Positions 46,508-59,910 of a stretch of DNA of 64,000 bases are shown here, piece by piece; the first letter of the stretch is position 1, and every line of letters begins with the position of its first letter. The notes under the pieces were generated by a model. That model had not been told where the DNA came from. It searched no databases and worked only from the letters and a program-made list of their open reading frames with translations. The stretch spans positions 2,558,001-2,622,000 of the forward strand of contig OX365954.1 in the NCBI GenBank assembly GCA_947247005.1. Reading direction: 5' to 3'. This DNA is from Spisula solida (lineage: Eukaryota; Mollusca; Bivalvia; Venerida; Mactridae). The position numbers and the translations under genes are program-made.

Positions 46508-49500
46508 GTGGGGTTGACCAGGCAGATGCTGTTACTGCTGATGATGGTATAATGCTGGTTTAACCAGGCAGCTGCTGTAACTGCTGATGATGGTGTAATG
46601 TGAGGTTGACAACGTAGCTGTTGCAACTGCCGATGATGGTGTAATGCGAAGTTGACCAGGTAGCTGTTGCAACTGCCGATGATGATGTAATGCGAGGTTG
46701 ACCAGGTAGCTGTTGTAACTGCCGATAATGGTGTAATGCGAGGTTGACCAGAAAGCTGCTGTTACGGCTGATGATGTAATGCGAGGGTAACCAGGTAGCT
46801 TTTGATACTACTGGTGATGGTATAAAGCGGGGTTGACCAGGTAGCTGTTGTTACTGATGATGAAGGTGTAATGCCCTTTCGCAAAGCAGATGCTGTTACT
46901 GCTGTTGATGGTATAATGTGGGTTCACCAGGTAGGTGCTGTTACTGCCGATGGTGTAATGCGGGGTTGAGCAAGGTAGGTGCTGTTACTGCTGATGGCGT
47001 AATGTGGGATTGATCAGGTAGCTGCTGTTACTGCTGATGATTATATAACGCGGGGATGACCAGGTAGTAGCTGTTACTTACAAGACGATGTAATGCTGGG
47101 TTGACAAGGTAGCTGCTGTTACAGCTGATGACAATATAATGCGGGTTTAAATAGGTAGCTGCTGTTATTGCTGATGGTGTAATGAAGGGTTTAACCAGGT
47201 ATGTTACTGTTACTACTGATCATGTAATGCGGTGTTGACCAGGTAGCTGCTATTACTACTGATAGTGTAATGTTGGGTTGACCAGGTAGCTTCCATTATT
47301 ACTGCTGATGGTGTAATACGGGGCTGACCAGGTAGCTGATGTTATTGCTGATGGTGTAATGAAGGGTTTAACCAGGTATGTTACTGTTACTACTGATCAT
47401 GTAATGTGGGTCTGACCAGGTAGCTGCTATTACTACTGCTAGTGTAATGTTGGGTTGACCAGGTAGCTTCCATTATTACTGCTGATGGTGTAATACGGGG
47501 CTGACCAGGTAGCTGATGTTACTGCTGCTGATGTAATGCGGGGTTAACCATGTAGCTGCTATTACTGCTGATGGTGTAATGCGGGGTTAACCATGTAGCT
47601 GCTGCTACTGCTGATGATATAATGCGGGGTTGACCGGGTAGCTGCTGTTACTGCTGATGATGTAATGCAGGGTTAACCATGTAGCTGCTGCTACTACTGA
47701 TGATATAATGCGGGGTTGACTGGGTAGCTGCTGTTACTGCTGATGGTGTAATGCGGGGTTAACCATGTAGCTGCTGCTACTGCTGATGATATAATGCGGG
47801 GTTGACCGGGTAGCTGCTGTTACTGCTGATGATATAATGCGCGATTGACCAGGAAGCTGCTGTTACTACTGATGATGTAATGCCGGGTTGACCAGGTAGC
47901 TGCTGTTACTACTGATGATGTAATGCCGGGTTGACCAGGTAGCTGCAGCTGTTACTACTGTTGATGTTGGTTTAATGTGGGGTTGACATGGTAGCTTCTG
48001 TTACTGCTGCTGATGGTGTAGTGTGGGTTTGACCAGGTAGCTTCTGCCACTGCTGATGGTGGTGTAATGTGGGGTTGCCTAGGTAGCTTCTGTTACTGCT
48101 GTTGTGGTAATGTAGGGTTTAACCAGGTAGCTGCTGTTACTACTGAGGAGGTAATGTAAGGTTTAACCAGGTAGCTGCTGTTACTACAAATGAGGTAATG
48201 CCGGGTTTACCAGGTAACTGCAGCTGTTACTACTGCTGCTGGTGGTGTAATGTTGGGTTGCCCAGGTAGCTTCTGTTACGGCTGTTAGCGTAATGTAAGG
48301 TTTAATGAGATAGCTGCTGTTACTTCTGATGATGTAATGTAGAGTTTAACCAGGTAGCTGCTGTTACGTCTGATGATGTAATGTATGGTTTAACCAGGTA
48401 TGTTACTTCTGATGATGAAATGTAAGGTTTAACCAGGTAGTTGCTGTTACTTCTGATGATGAAATGTAGGGTTTAACCAGGTAGCTGCTGTTACTTCTGA
48501 TGATGTAATGTAGAGTTTAACCAGGTAGCTGCTGTTACGTGTGATGATGTAATGTATGGTTTAACCAGGTATGTTACTTCTGATGATGAAATGTAAGGTT
48601 TAACCAGGTAGTTGCTGTTACTTCTGATGATGAAATGTAGGGTTTAACCAGGTAGCTGCTGTTACTTCTGATGATGTAATGTAGGGTTTAACCAGATAGC
48701 TTCCGTTACTTTTGACTGGGTAATGTGGGTTTGACCAGGTAGCTGCTGTTACTACTGATGATGTATTGTAGGGTTTAACCAGGTAGTTGCTGTTACTACT
48801 GATGATGTAAACTAAGGTAGGGTTTAACCAGGTAGTTGCTGTTACTACTGATGATGTAAACTAATGTAGGGTTTAACCAGGTAGCTTCCGTTACTTTTGA
48901 CTGGGTAATGTGGGTTTGGCCAGGTAGCTTCCGTTACTGCTGATTGCGTAATGTGTGTGTGACCAGATAGCTGTGTTTACTTCTTCCGATGATGTAATGC
49001 TGGGTTGGCCAGACAGCTGCTACTACTGCTAATGATGATGTAATGCTGGGTTGGCCAGACAGCTGCTACTACTGCTAATAATGATGTAATGCTGGGTTGA
49101 CCAGACAGCTGCTACTACTGCTAATGATGGTGTAATGCTGGGATGGCCAGACAGCTGCTACTACTGCTGCTGATGGTGTAATGCTGGGTTGGCCAGATAG
49201 CTGCTACTACTGCTGATGATGGTGTAATGCTTGGTTGGCCAGACAGCTGCTACTACTGCTGATGATGGTGTAATGCTGGGTTGGCCAGACTGTTACTTCT
49301 GATGATATAATGTAGGGTTTAACCTTGTAGCTGCTGTTACTGCTGATGATATAATGTAGGGTTTAACCAGGTAGCTGCTGTTACTGCTGATGATATAATG
49401 TAGGATTTAACCTGGTAGCTGCTGTTACTTCTGATGATATAATGTAGGGTTTAACCAGGTAGCTGCTGTTACTGCTGATGCTATAATGTAGGGTTTAACC

Positions 49501-50420
49501 TGGTAGCTGCAGTTACCTCTGATGATGTAATGTAGGGTTTAACCTGGTAGCTGCTGTTACTACTGATGATGTAATGTAAGGTTTAACCAGGTAGTTACTG
49601 TTACTTTTGATGGTGTAATGTAGGGTTTAACCAGGTAGCTTCCGTTACTGCTGATTGCGTAATGTGTGTGTGACCAGATAGCTGTCTTTACTTCTCCGAT
49701 GATGTAATGCTGGGTTGGCCAGACAGCCGCTACTACTGCTAATGATGGTGTAATATGGGGTTGGCCAGACAGCTGCTACTACTGCTAATGATGATGTAAT
49801 GCTGGGTTGGCCAGACAGCTGCTACTGCTGCTAATGATGATGTAATGCTGGGTTGGCCAGACAGCTGCTACTACTGCTAATGATGATGTAATGCTGGGTT
49901 GGCCAGACAGCTGCTAATGATGGTGTAATGCTGGGTTGGCCAGACAGCTGCTACTACTGCTAATGATGGTGTAATGTGGGGTTGACAGGGTAGCTGCTGT
50001 TATTGCTGATGATGATATAATGCGGAGTTTACCTGGTAGCTGCTGCTACTGCTGCTGATGATATAATGTGGGAGTGACCAGGTAGCTGCTATTACTACTG
50101 ATGATGATATAATGAGGGATTGACCAGGTAGCTGCTATTACTACTGGTGATGATATAATGTGGGTTTGACCAGGTAGCTGCTGTTACTACTGATGATGAT
50201 ATAATGTGGGTTTGACCAGGTAGCTGCTATTACTACTGATGATGATATAGTGTCGGGGTTGACCAGGTAGCTGCTATTTCTACTGATGATGATATAATGT
50301 GGGAGTGACCAGGTAGCTGCTGTTACTACTGGTGATGATATAATGTGGGAGTGACCAGGTAGCTGCTATTACTACTGATGATGATATACTGTGGGTTTGA
50401 CCTACAATTTGCTACGTCTG
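46508..50420. repeat. Large 42-46-bp minisatellite, roughly 90 units
   Basis: The basic unit is GGGTTGACCAGGTAGCTGCT plus GTTACTGCTGATGATGTAATGC, with triplet gains and losses in the CTG/ACT/GAT part. At least two subfamilies exist. One has AACCAGGTAGCTGCTGTTAC. The other has GGCCAGACAGCTGCTACTAC and occurs at about 49000-49290 and 49715-49970. Larger duplications are visible: about 177 bp (47164 and 47341), 171 bp (48321 and 48492) and 711 bp (48927 and 49638). Every frame has frequent stops over most of the array, so it is not a repeat protein. Confidence 0.92.
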
Positions 50421-50639
50421 CTGATGATGTATTTACTTTTGATACACGAATACTGTTAGGTATACCTTGAAATTTATGTTGATTTGTGTTTGACATGTAG
50501 CTGCTCGTACTGGTGATGTTGATATAGTGTTTGGTTGGTGATATTCTAAGGAATTGGCGTGATCCCTGCTTGCTGCTGCTGCTGATGATGCTGAGATATT
50601 GTTACAATCCTTAATGTAAGTAGCTAGCCAGGGTACCGT

Positions 50640-51030
50640 TTTATGCAAAGTTGTGGTAAAGGGTTGTTCAATATTGATTTTTAATCTGACAAACTCAAAC
50701 AAACAATATCTGCCCCCAATGGGTACATGTAGGTTTTATAGAGTAAGAAATTTAATTTAATGGTTTCCTTAAGTGCTTTGATGAAACGGCACCGTGGCTG
50801 GTATTTACCTTTCATATTTAATAAACCTGGAGTAATTATACTCAACAAAAATAAATTATCCATCATTCATGACTTGATATTTCATGAAACATGTAAGTGA
50901 ATAGAGCCAACTAAAGTTGCGTTAACATGCAAAGTTGTTAAACGGCTGGTCAATATTGATTTTTAATCAGACAAACTCCAACAATGTGTACATGTAGCTT
51001 TCATAGAGTAAGATTTTTTTTAATGGAAAT
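50640..51030. repeat. Duplicated segment, two copies about 290 bp apart
   Basis: AAAGTTGTGGTAAAGGGTTG, TCAATATTGATTTTTAATC, ACAAACTC and GTACATGTAG then TTATAGAGTAAG occur at 50640-50760. They recur with changes at 50932-51030. An 89-codon minus-strand frame overlapping the first copy (50433-50702) has no recognisable domain. Confidence 0.75.
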
Positions 51031-51767
51031 CTTAGATGAAAATGGATATTTTATATTTTGTTGAGTTTATAATTATTATATACACATAATAAAAAAATAT
51101 TTATAACATGAAATACATGCTACTAAAACTTTGACAAGAGTCAACAAATGTTTCTTGCAGGTATTTTGCAAATTTAATAAAATGGACTGGTGATTGTTTA
51201 GAAAACAAAATATTACATGTTGTATATATGAAACGAGACAAAAAAGAAATCCATGTTTCACTGGTTTGCTTTCATTTACTTGGAAAACGACGACAATGTG
51301 GAAGTGCATGGCAATGTTTTCGCTACAGACATGTTAGCACGATGTTTACTTCATCGGATTTTCTGAACGTAACTTGTGTGAATCTTGTTTTGCTGATCCC
51401 TATTATCAAAGTTTGAGTATATTGGTACGACCAGAACAGATTAATTGCTTGATATTCCCCATCAGTTCTATATTATTCATGACATTTTTCTGGTTTTGCA
51501 AATTTCGACAACTATCAAACAAAATAGAACCAAGAATAAGTTCGGTTTTTTGAAGAAATAATCTGATGATAATCCAGCAATCGTTTATGAACTGTCGCCA
51601 GGTGGGTGGGATTCCAACCCACGATTTTTAGATGTTTAATAAATTGCTTCTGCCCAAGGCCTAGTATTCATAAAAGCCAAGTGACGTGTCTTTCTGCGAG
51701 GCAATTAAATAGTCAAAATTATCAAAGATGATTTAGCAATTAATTGTTGATCGACAAAGAGGATAAT
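51031..51767. other. Non-coding stretch
   Basis: AT-rich DNA with short chance frames. Nothing was recognised. Confidence 0.5.
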
Positions 51768-51834
51768 CTAGTCGGCTTCCTGTCCCCAAATCTTACATAA
51801 CCAACTGTAAGATTTGGTACGGGAACCAGACTAG
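51768..51834. repeat. 67-bp hairpin (foldback)
   Basis: CCCCAAATCTTAC pairs with GTAAGATTTGG, and the outer CTAGTC and GGAACCAGACTAG blocks pair imperfectly. It shares GGGAACCAGACTA with the foldback element at 32641-32789, so it may be a minimal relative. Confidence 0.7.
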
Positions 51835-52519
51835 AGCAGAAACAAGTACATGTAAAAACAACAAAACGACGTACCACATAATATCAGGGTCACTTTTACG
51901 GACCATCCATGGTCCTTTATGGACCAAATGTACACATTGTACTCTTCTCATTGCATTTTATAAACAATTGTATTTTACTCGCAGTTTTTTTGAAATAATA
52001 ATTTGTTGTTGTAAATCAAAATCGTATATGTCAACTGCAACGATTTTCTTCAAAAAGATTATATTAAGTCAGACAGGGAAGGCAGCACTCAACTTAACCA
52101 GCCGAGCACAGAAAACATAAGCACAATGCCCAACTAAACAAGCGCAGATCCGCCGAAGTTCAAGCTGTCGAAAAGTATAATAAATTATAACTAGCTGAAT
52201 GACCCAGTAGAAAAGATACAGCAACCAAAAGGCGGAATGCCTACGCTGAATGACCTAGTTACAACAGTAAAACTGCTGAACTACATAGTTATAGCAGCCT
52301 TTAGTCTCAAAAGTTAAATAACAGTAGTAAAACGTTGAAAGGCCCGTATAGTCGGATGACCTACTTAGTCCAAGCTATCGAAAAGTACAATAAATTGTAA
52401 CTAGCTGAATGACCCAGTTTCCACAGCAAAAGGACTATAATGCCCCGCTGTAGCTGTAAGAAATCTTGTAACGAAGAAGTGCCCAACACACTACCGACCA
52501 AGAAAATTAAACGTCCCTT
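51835..52519. repeat. Stretch with a 45-bp direct repeat
   Basis: AAAGTATAATAAATTATAAC then TAGCTGAATGACCCAGT (52165-52209) recurs as AAAGTACAATAAATTGTAAC and the same tail (52375-52419), 210 bp apart. GCTGAATGACCTAGTTACAA-like phrases between them suggest an old tandem duplication. No gene was seen. Confidence 0.55.
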
Positions 52520-52800
52520 GTCTCATTGTTTAAAAACTGAATAGAAAAGATTCAGCAAACAAAAGGCAGAACCAAAACTGACGGACAGATGGCAAACCAA
52601 TAGTCCCCTCCGGTCAAAAACCGGTAGGGGACTTAAAACTACATTAAATGACCTCAGGGGACAGAACACTACATCTATAACTCCACGGCTGTACATAGAC
52701 TCATGAACGAACCAGGTAGGATGCGAATCGCGGGGACGAAATAGTAAGAGGACAACCGGCAAATACGAATAAATAACTCCTAGCTCCATATAACTTTTGG
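52520..52800 (-). repeat. GGAGGGGACT repeat (family G), copy 2
   Basis: The minus strand carries GACCGGAGGGGACTATTGGT then TTGCCATCTGTCCGTC, matching 21680-21800. The 88-codon frame across it lies within the repeat, shows no domain and is not called as a gene. Confidence 0.5.
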
Positions 52801-54810
52801 CCCCGGTAAAAAAATTAAATACTGAAAAATTATGGCATATTATTAATTATTTAAAAATGAAAAACTCGATTGTAAACGGAATTGGCGTTTAAATCCAGAT
52901 ACAAACCCATATTATAATAATTAAACAAAATTCGAAACTACCGGAAGTAGCACCGACCCTAACAGAAACCGCGGGACACGCGAGAACAAGTCGTGGGTAG
53001 GAACATTCCAAATCTGAAGTACAAATAAGAGCTGTTAGAAGACACTTTGAGCCTTACCTGTAATATTTCTGAGGGACAAGGGGCATATTTTGCATTAAAT
53101 TCTTGCCAAAGTTGTTTAACTTACTAGGCATGGTTGGTGATGTGTAGGTGTCTATCCGAACTCTACGATGGTCCAAATTTTGCATTAACATCAGGAAAGA
53201 GTTATCTATCATAGACATTAAAGTGTTTTATTACAGGGAAGCCTTGTGTGAAGTTCATATACCAATCTATTCTGTGGATACTGAAAACGTGTGTAAACCT
53301 CTGTAGAGCAATATCCTTTGGGAAACATACAATTCGGTTGTTGTAGAGAAGTCTTTCATTTCATAATTCATTTACAATGTAGGTTGTAATATTTAAAAAG
53401 ATTGGGTCGAAAACAAAAGACACTTAAAGGGTTCCGGTCAGAAAGTATGGTGTATTTTTATTTTTACCAAGCGAAATTTTACCAAATTTGAAACGAAGGT
53501 ACAGTACTAAATTTAGGAACTGTGGATTATTTTTGCTTGGATTCCGTTGTGATGGACACCGTTGCCATGGAGTTTTAGAACGCGGAAGTAAGCTTACGTT
53601 TACGTTATGTCGACTGCCATTTTAAAAATAATCGACACACACAAATAACTGAAAATATGTAACATAGTCAGATTTAGGTATTTAAGACATTCATATTGAT
53701 AAACAGTACGTTATGCTTAAAAGTTATCGATGGCGGATACTCATAAAATGTTAGCACAACTCTAAATTTGCAAGTACATGGTATCGATTTCGTCGAACGT
53801 GACGTGACGTGACGTAAACGTCAAGCGAAAATTGAGAGTAGGGTAAAGAAAATGACCGACTGTGTCAAAAATAATGGCAGAAAATTACAGGAAGAACTTC
53901 TACTAACATCAAAAGGCATGGGCGAAGACATCCCTCATTTTTCAAGTAAAGAGTAACTAAATAACTATAAAATTAAAGAAACGTCTGAATAGACTAACAC
54001 GTGTCATTTTGAAAAAAAAACGTATATGGGAAAACAAAAGGCAATGATTTACAAAACGATAACTCTTACAGCCTCATAACTTGGATGATGTTTTGTTCTT
54101 ATGTAATGTTAAACATTAATTTAGTTCATTACGAGTTAAAAACATACCAAAAGATACAGTGAGGGGATAACAAAGGGAATATTTCGAACTTTACCCAGCC
54201 ACGACGTCGTTTACGTCATCTTCGAAACAAGTTCAACAAATTTATTCATTGCGTTTGAAAAATATTAACGCTCGAATCAGCTAAAACTGTTGTACATAAT
54301 GATGTCATTGTACCAGGAGACTGAATGCAAAATTTGGTGCAACTATATTTATTTGTTTTGTGTACAAAGGCTTTTCTAAAACCGGAACGAACTTTCTTTA
54401 CACCCTTTACTTTGCTCGCGTTTGTCGTCCGCCATCTTGAATTCTCAGCACATTTTTGGGCATACAGGCTACCACACAGTGACTGTGCCGCCTCTTAAAA
54501 TAAAGTCGTTATTATTATTACAAATGATGTTCTGCAGATAATGTCGTTGTTGCTGCTTGTTAACTCGCAGACACACTTCAACGTGCGGCATCGTACAAGA
54601 ATTTTGGCAAACGTGCTGGTGTACATCGAAATCGTTAACGGGGGTCAAAAACACGCTGAAATACGCTGTCGTATGCCGATTCCGCCTAAAATAAGTAGAT
54701 CTGTCTGACCGTTGTAAAACACACTTACGATTGGATAAGGTTAGACTAATGTAACATGCATAACCTTATAAATGCTGTATAGAGATACACTGAGCGTACG
54801 AACTCGCTTG
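52801..54810. other. Non-coding stretch
   Basis: No gene was recognised over 2 kb. A short GTGACGTGACGTGACGTAAA run lies at about 53800. A minus-strand frame at 54469-54654 has no motif or splice context. Confidence 0.5.
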
Positions 54811-55690
54811 TACGTGGGGTGTTCCAGAAATAATAGGACTTTTTCATAGCAGCGCGGTACATAAGAAATTTAGAAAACTAATTTGCTGTAAATAAAATTG
54901 TATCTATCACTGACGAATATGCGAAATATCAAAGCAATTGCTTGAACAATAAAAACTCTACTAAACATTAAATAGTCCTTGTACCATGGAGGTGGGTCGT
55001 GCCGTGACGTTATGATATGACGTCGCTTTTCAAACACAGTATTTTAGCCGATGTTAGAAATTGTTCGGTGTACGAACGGTGCCTATCAACGTCAAACTTC
55101 CTTTTCTGTGACTTGACCTGTGTTCACTTGTTAGTTCATACCTCTGCCATCGGTTAACAATTTGTGTCAACAGAACACAAATGGATGCTGGATGCCATAA
55201 CATTCTACTTATTTTATTATTTTAATAGTGTGAATTGTTGGTTTTTAATTTATAACTTAATTTAACAATCGCGCTGTTTCTAGTTTTGACGTTGACGTCG
55301 TTTCGTGCATGACGCGCTTAGATATAATTATACGCTCTTTTACCCAATTGTGATCATAAACAAACAACGATTGCTTCGTAAGTTTGCATGCACACGTCGG
55401 TGACATCAAGGTGATGTCACATAATTTGCCGATATTATTTATCCAGTGATTACGCAGATATTCACGTGTTTAGTATGGTTAGTTATGAACATTTACAGTG
55501 TGACGCACCTATGTTTTACAAGGTTTCTATGTCATGGCTTTGTATGAGCATCACCAACAACAACAACATTTTGTTGCTTCCAGTATTGAGAGCATAAAAT
55601 GCTACACATATAAAGATAAACTTCATTAAAATGTAAGTGTTAAGAACAATTGATGAGAAAAGTTCTATTATTTCTGGAACACCCCTCGTA
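54811..55690. mobile_element. 0.88-kb TA-flanked inverted-repeat transposon (family M)
   Basis: The left end is TA, CGT, then GGGGTGTTCCAGAAATAATA, GGACTTTT. The right end is AAAAGTTC, TATTATTTCTGGAACACCCC, TCG, then TA. The inverted repeats are about 30 bp with two mismatches. A GGGGTGTTCC-type terminus with TA flanks fits the Tc1/mariner/IS630 group by comparison with known termini. The 0.88-kb body has no transposase frame, so it is non-autonomous. Confidence 0.85.
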
Positions 55691-57067
55691 TGTGTACTCT
55701 ATGAACGTAGCAGTGTTGGTCAACGTCTCAAAAGGGTAAAAGCAATAAAACTAAACGGCACTGAAATTACGTTCAAGAGGATACTTTTCGTTTATACCAC
55801 GTAAGTTTTATTTTCGACGAACGTTAACTTTAATGAACGTTTTGTGGTGTGGGCTAGCATTTGGATGCATTTGCCAGCGATGCAGTTATATTCTATAGCG
55901 CATGCGAACTTTCGATAACGCAAATAAACATGTGTAGCAGTCGTCGACTTTATTTAACTTAGACGACCATGCTGGCTTTCACAGGATGCTAGTTCCTCGT
56001 GTTATCATGGTGGTCATAGCTCCTGGTTCATGTTATCCTCCGTTTGACAATCGTTCAGTAAGGCTAATAAAGCTCGCCAACGCAAGCCCCTTGGGTTACC
56101 ATCGCCGATAAGCCTGCTTCACATCAGTCTTACGACAGCCGTACATGGGTCTACACTCACCTTTTGATGGTGGAAGTAGTTGGTCTTTCGTACTACGTAA
56201 GATCATCTTATAATCGCCACAAGAAATACACGCGCAACAAGATGAGCGAAACATCGCAAACCGAATTCTTCAAATGTCGACCTTTTCTGCGTTTAACTTA
56301 TTCTAATTTATTTAAGGTCAATTGTGAAACAAGTTTTTCCAACTTTATATTAATCACTCTCGACGCCTCATTCCTGATGTTATCCATCGCCACAAGGGTA
56401 TGAGAGAAGAAAAGCCAGTTCCACTTTTTTATACTGAGCGTCTAGTAAGGGCATTTTTAGTACCAGTTTTATTTCGTCCTTGGTATGCTTGCTATCAAAA
56501 TTTCTAAACGTGGGGCAGATGATTGAGTACCGTAGAGAAGCCAGCCTTTCGATGTCTGCAATCTGTCTAGATGGCAGCGATTAAATTTTGTTTTGGTGGC
56601 TGCGATATGTCTGGATGGCTGCGGTCTGAATGGTATTTTATTTTCGGAGTAATAAATCGTGCGTCTAAATAATCGTGCGGCTGATGCGATTAAGGCTTTA
56701 TCCGTTATTAAACAGGGTTCACACTACGACGTTTCGGGACCGATGATTAGCGATGTTTGTCACAATAATACATGTATATAATATTATAACTAGTACTTTT
56801 GTTGTTTTATCCATGATACATAAAGTCGTGATCAGATAGTCGTGTAACCTTAAGCTTTTGCTTTGTATAGCTTCGTGTTTCGCTGTTCGCTCCATCCCTG
56901 TAACGGCAGTGTTACTGTTTCTGTTATATGTATGTTCATAATAAATTGAGCTAATCGCTCCCGGGATCAAAGATGGTTGTCGGAATGTTACGATATATTC
57001 ATATGTAAATTATACAAATACATAATAGCATCCATAGATGTGAAAATCAACTACACTTCCAGTTTAT
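55691..57067. other. Non-coding stretch
   Basis: Frames of about 80 codons at 56164-56403 (plus) and 56719-56970 (minus) have no recognised motif. No ordered repeat was seen. Confidence 0.5.
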
Positions 57068-57685
57068 ATATGAGCCAGTCTCCAGGAAAACCTGCTATAA
57101 TGACATTATGTAATTACCGTTATGTGACAAGGTTTGTAAAAGCTCTAATATAAGAAAAAATACATATCCATTGATTCTATTTTATGTAGTTTACTAATAT
57201 AGTACTATACCTTAGCTTTACATTTTCCCATGAATTATGTCGAAATCAAATACTTCGTTGCTATGGTGACCAATTTCGGAAAAGTACTCATAGTGAGAAA
57301 AACGAGGAGTTAGTTGTTTAAGACAATAGTAGCCTTTCTCTGAATGCAAACAATTTTGATTTTGGTAAATATTTTAAAAATTAAAAGATACTGCTAAAAT
57401 GTGAAACCATTTTGAACATTTTATGCCAATAATTGATCAAATGGTGTAATTATGAAATACGTGTTATAGTTACGTCAATTAACGTTTGAATGACGTTTGC
57501 GACGTCACACAAAAAAGGTTCGCAAGGGGACGCTACAAAAACATCTATAACTTCCTTAAAAAGCAAGATATTAACAAAATTTCTGTTGTATTTTGCTTCA
57601 TTAAGATTATTCTTTCAAGCTATGGAAAATCTCAAAATAAATATTTTGGTCAAAATAGCAGGTTTTCCTGGAGACTGGCTCATAT
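57068..57685. mobile_element. 0.6-kb element with perfect 29-31-bp terminal inverted repeats
   Basis: ATGAGCCAGTCTCCAGGAAA then ACCTGCTAT at 57070-57098 is exactly inverted at 57655-57683, and two more bases match outside. The interior of about 556 bp is AT-rich, with a GACGTTTGCGACGTCAC stretch and no convincing coding frame. Perfect ends suggest recent mobility or selection. The superfamily is not assignable from the ends. Confidence 0.85.
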
Positions 57686-57884
57686 TTATTTCCATAACGT
57701 TTTTACACTGGTTTCAGTAATCATACTTATGAGCTCCGCTGTGCGATGTCCAACCTCTTCAAAAAATAATACAATTGGAGAAAACCACATTTAGTTCAGA
57801 GCAGATATTTTTAATGGAAAAAATGCAAAACAAGTATTTTTCTAGGATCATGTCACATAATGTGTATTTTGTAACATACTAAAA

Positions 57885-58345
57885 ATCTAGGTCTATACTT
57901 GTTAGTGAAAGTCGACTTTTTTGGGGTAAAACCTTGCAAATTATAAAAGCATAGCTCGAATTTTTGGAATCTGTGGATCACTTTGTCATTAATGGATGTA
58001 TTTGATAATAATATTTTGTGATAGGTAGGTTGTTACTTGTAGTTTAAGATATCAAACATCGTTTTCCATGTTAGTGCGCAAAATGCGATATTTTGTGGCA
58101 AAACCTTTAAAAATATAAACGAAACTGTGAGTTTTAGGAATTGGTTGAATACAAAGTTATTAATAAATTTATTTGATAAAAAATCACTGTGATAGGTACA
58201 TAGTGCCATGTAGTTTAATGCATAAAAAATAAATTGCCAAAATTTTGCGCTAAATGAGAGTCTTTTGGGGGTAAAATATTACAAAATATAAACGAAAAGT
58301 GTGAATTTTGGGAATCGGTTGATTATTTTGTAATGTTTACCCCAT
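57885..58345. repeat. Diverged tandem repeat, about 175-bp unit, three copies
   Basis: Units share TTTGGGGTAAAA/TTTTGTGGCAAAACC-like starts, AATATAAACGAAA, TTTNGGAATCNGTTGA, TATTTGATAA and GTGATAGGTA. They are strongly diverged, so an old duplication. Confidence 0.65.
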
Positions 58346-59382
58346 AAAATAAATACTGCACCTTATGGAACTTGATTTCAGTATTTTAGAAGACATCCAT
58401 AACACTACATGATCCAACAAATTTGTTTTCTGTGTATTTTATTTCCCTTTTAGTAAACGTAGCACTAACAAGGGGACCTGTGCTAATTAAATGACGTCAT
58501 CATAATTATTGTATTTACGCGACGTCAATTACGTCATTTCAATCGTCATGTCTAGTTTTCATCATGTCATAGCATGTCACTAAGTTGGACCATTTTGAAA
58601 AGGTATAACTTTTTGGAAACCTTAAACATTAATCTACACTATTCTATCAAAATATAAAGAGTTGAAATTTTGATCTCAGGTTGGAAATCCCACAGCAGCG
58701 CTCATATAGTGTTCACACGATATTATCACAAAATATTATCCAGTTATTAGTCATTGTGATTACGTCCATACTCACTGGACACCTAACTTCCACTCTCCAG
58801 ATTCTAAGACTTCAGACAATAACTTAATATGTTCGTTCGTGCCGGAACCAATGGTACCTGTTCCAGCAAGCACATGACCTACATAATATCAAGTTTCTAG
58901 CTAAATATCCATATCTGTTATCTTACGTACCCGTCACATGATACCTATTAATAACTTTCTAGTATTCTATCAGGTAAACTGCTTATCAACAACACACAGA
59001 CACCTGTGACTACTTATATACTTGTGTACATGTAACACGGTTACAGTCGACTCCTTCGCAACATTAAAGTTATATTAAGAATGGAAAGCTGGAAAATATT
59101 TATCAGTACCCGGATCGTCAGACCTTTTGCCATAGATCCGCACTTTCCACAACATTAATGACGTGTATTTTGTAGTTAATGTATCTTACACATTAACTAT
59201 GCAATCCATCAACAATTTGGGGCTACATATCTTATAGCAAATCATGTGATTTCGCTTAGTGCGTATAAAGAAAAATAAAGAACGATTTTATAGCTTTAAC
59301 ATTAACGTTGCGTACTTTAACTCCGACTTTCCCATATGACGCAACATTCATTTCCCTGCACGAATAAGTGATATTTTTCACT
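58346..59382. other. Non-coding stretch
   Basis: Two TGACGTCA-type sites lie at 58490-58530. No gene or ordered repeat was recognised. Confidence 0.5.
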
Positions 59383-59910
59383 TTAAAGGGACTGCCTCAC
59401 ATATTGGTGTATTGCAAAATTAAAATTGTCAAATATTCGCGTAATTTTGGTATAGTTGGCAGTATATCCCATAAACAACCACACTGTCATCAAAAATAAC
59501 TTGAGAATCTTCGGCATTTGGTAGTTATCAAGTATTTTACTTCAAAAATTATATGGGGTATTAATACCCTATAGAATTAACACTACTATTACTTAAATTG
59601 CCTGAAATTTGTTCGTATTTGATTAAAACGAATCGAAAATCGAACCAAATACCTCGCTGATGTTTATGCTGTAGTTTTTTGTTGTTACAGTTCGATCACG
59701 TGTGAATTACATGTTGGAAGGAAACTTAGCGCTTTTTTTCAAGAACAAAAATACCCAGTGGGCGATATTGAGAGTGGTTAAAATTGCTTGTTTGCACCAA
59801 ATATTTCATTAAGCAACTGTCAGTGGCTTTCAATTACATCAATACTTGGTAAGGTTGGAAAATCACGATATACAAACTTTTTAGCCCAATCGATGAGGCA
59901 GCACCTTTAA
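59383..59910. mobile_element. 0.53-kb TTAA-flanked inverted-repeat element
   Basis: The left end TTAAAGGGACTGCCTCAC and the right end GAGGCAGCACCTTTAA are inverted, with ATTGG/CCAAT extending the arms. TTAA sits at both outer edges. A TTAA target is typical of piggyBac-type transposons, but I infer the class only from that. No transposase frame is present. Confidence 0.7.

Noticed and set aside
52523..52789. 88-codon minus-strand frame
   Set aside because: It overlaps the GGAGGGGACT repeat also seen at 21.7 kb, so the frame comes from repeat DNA.
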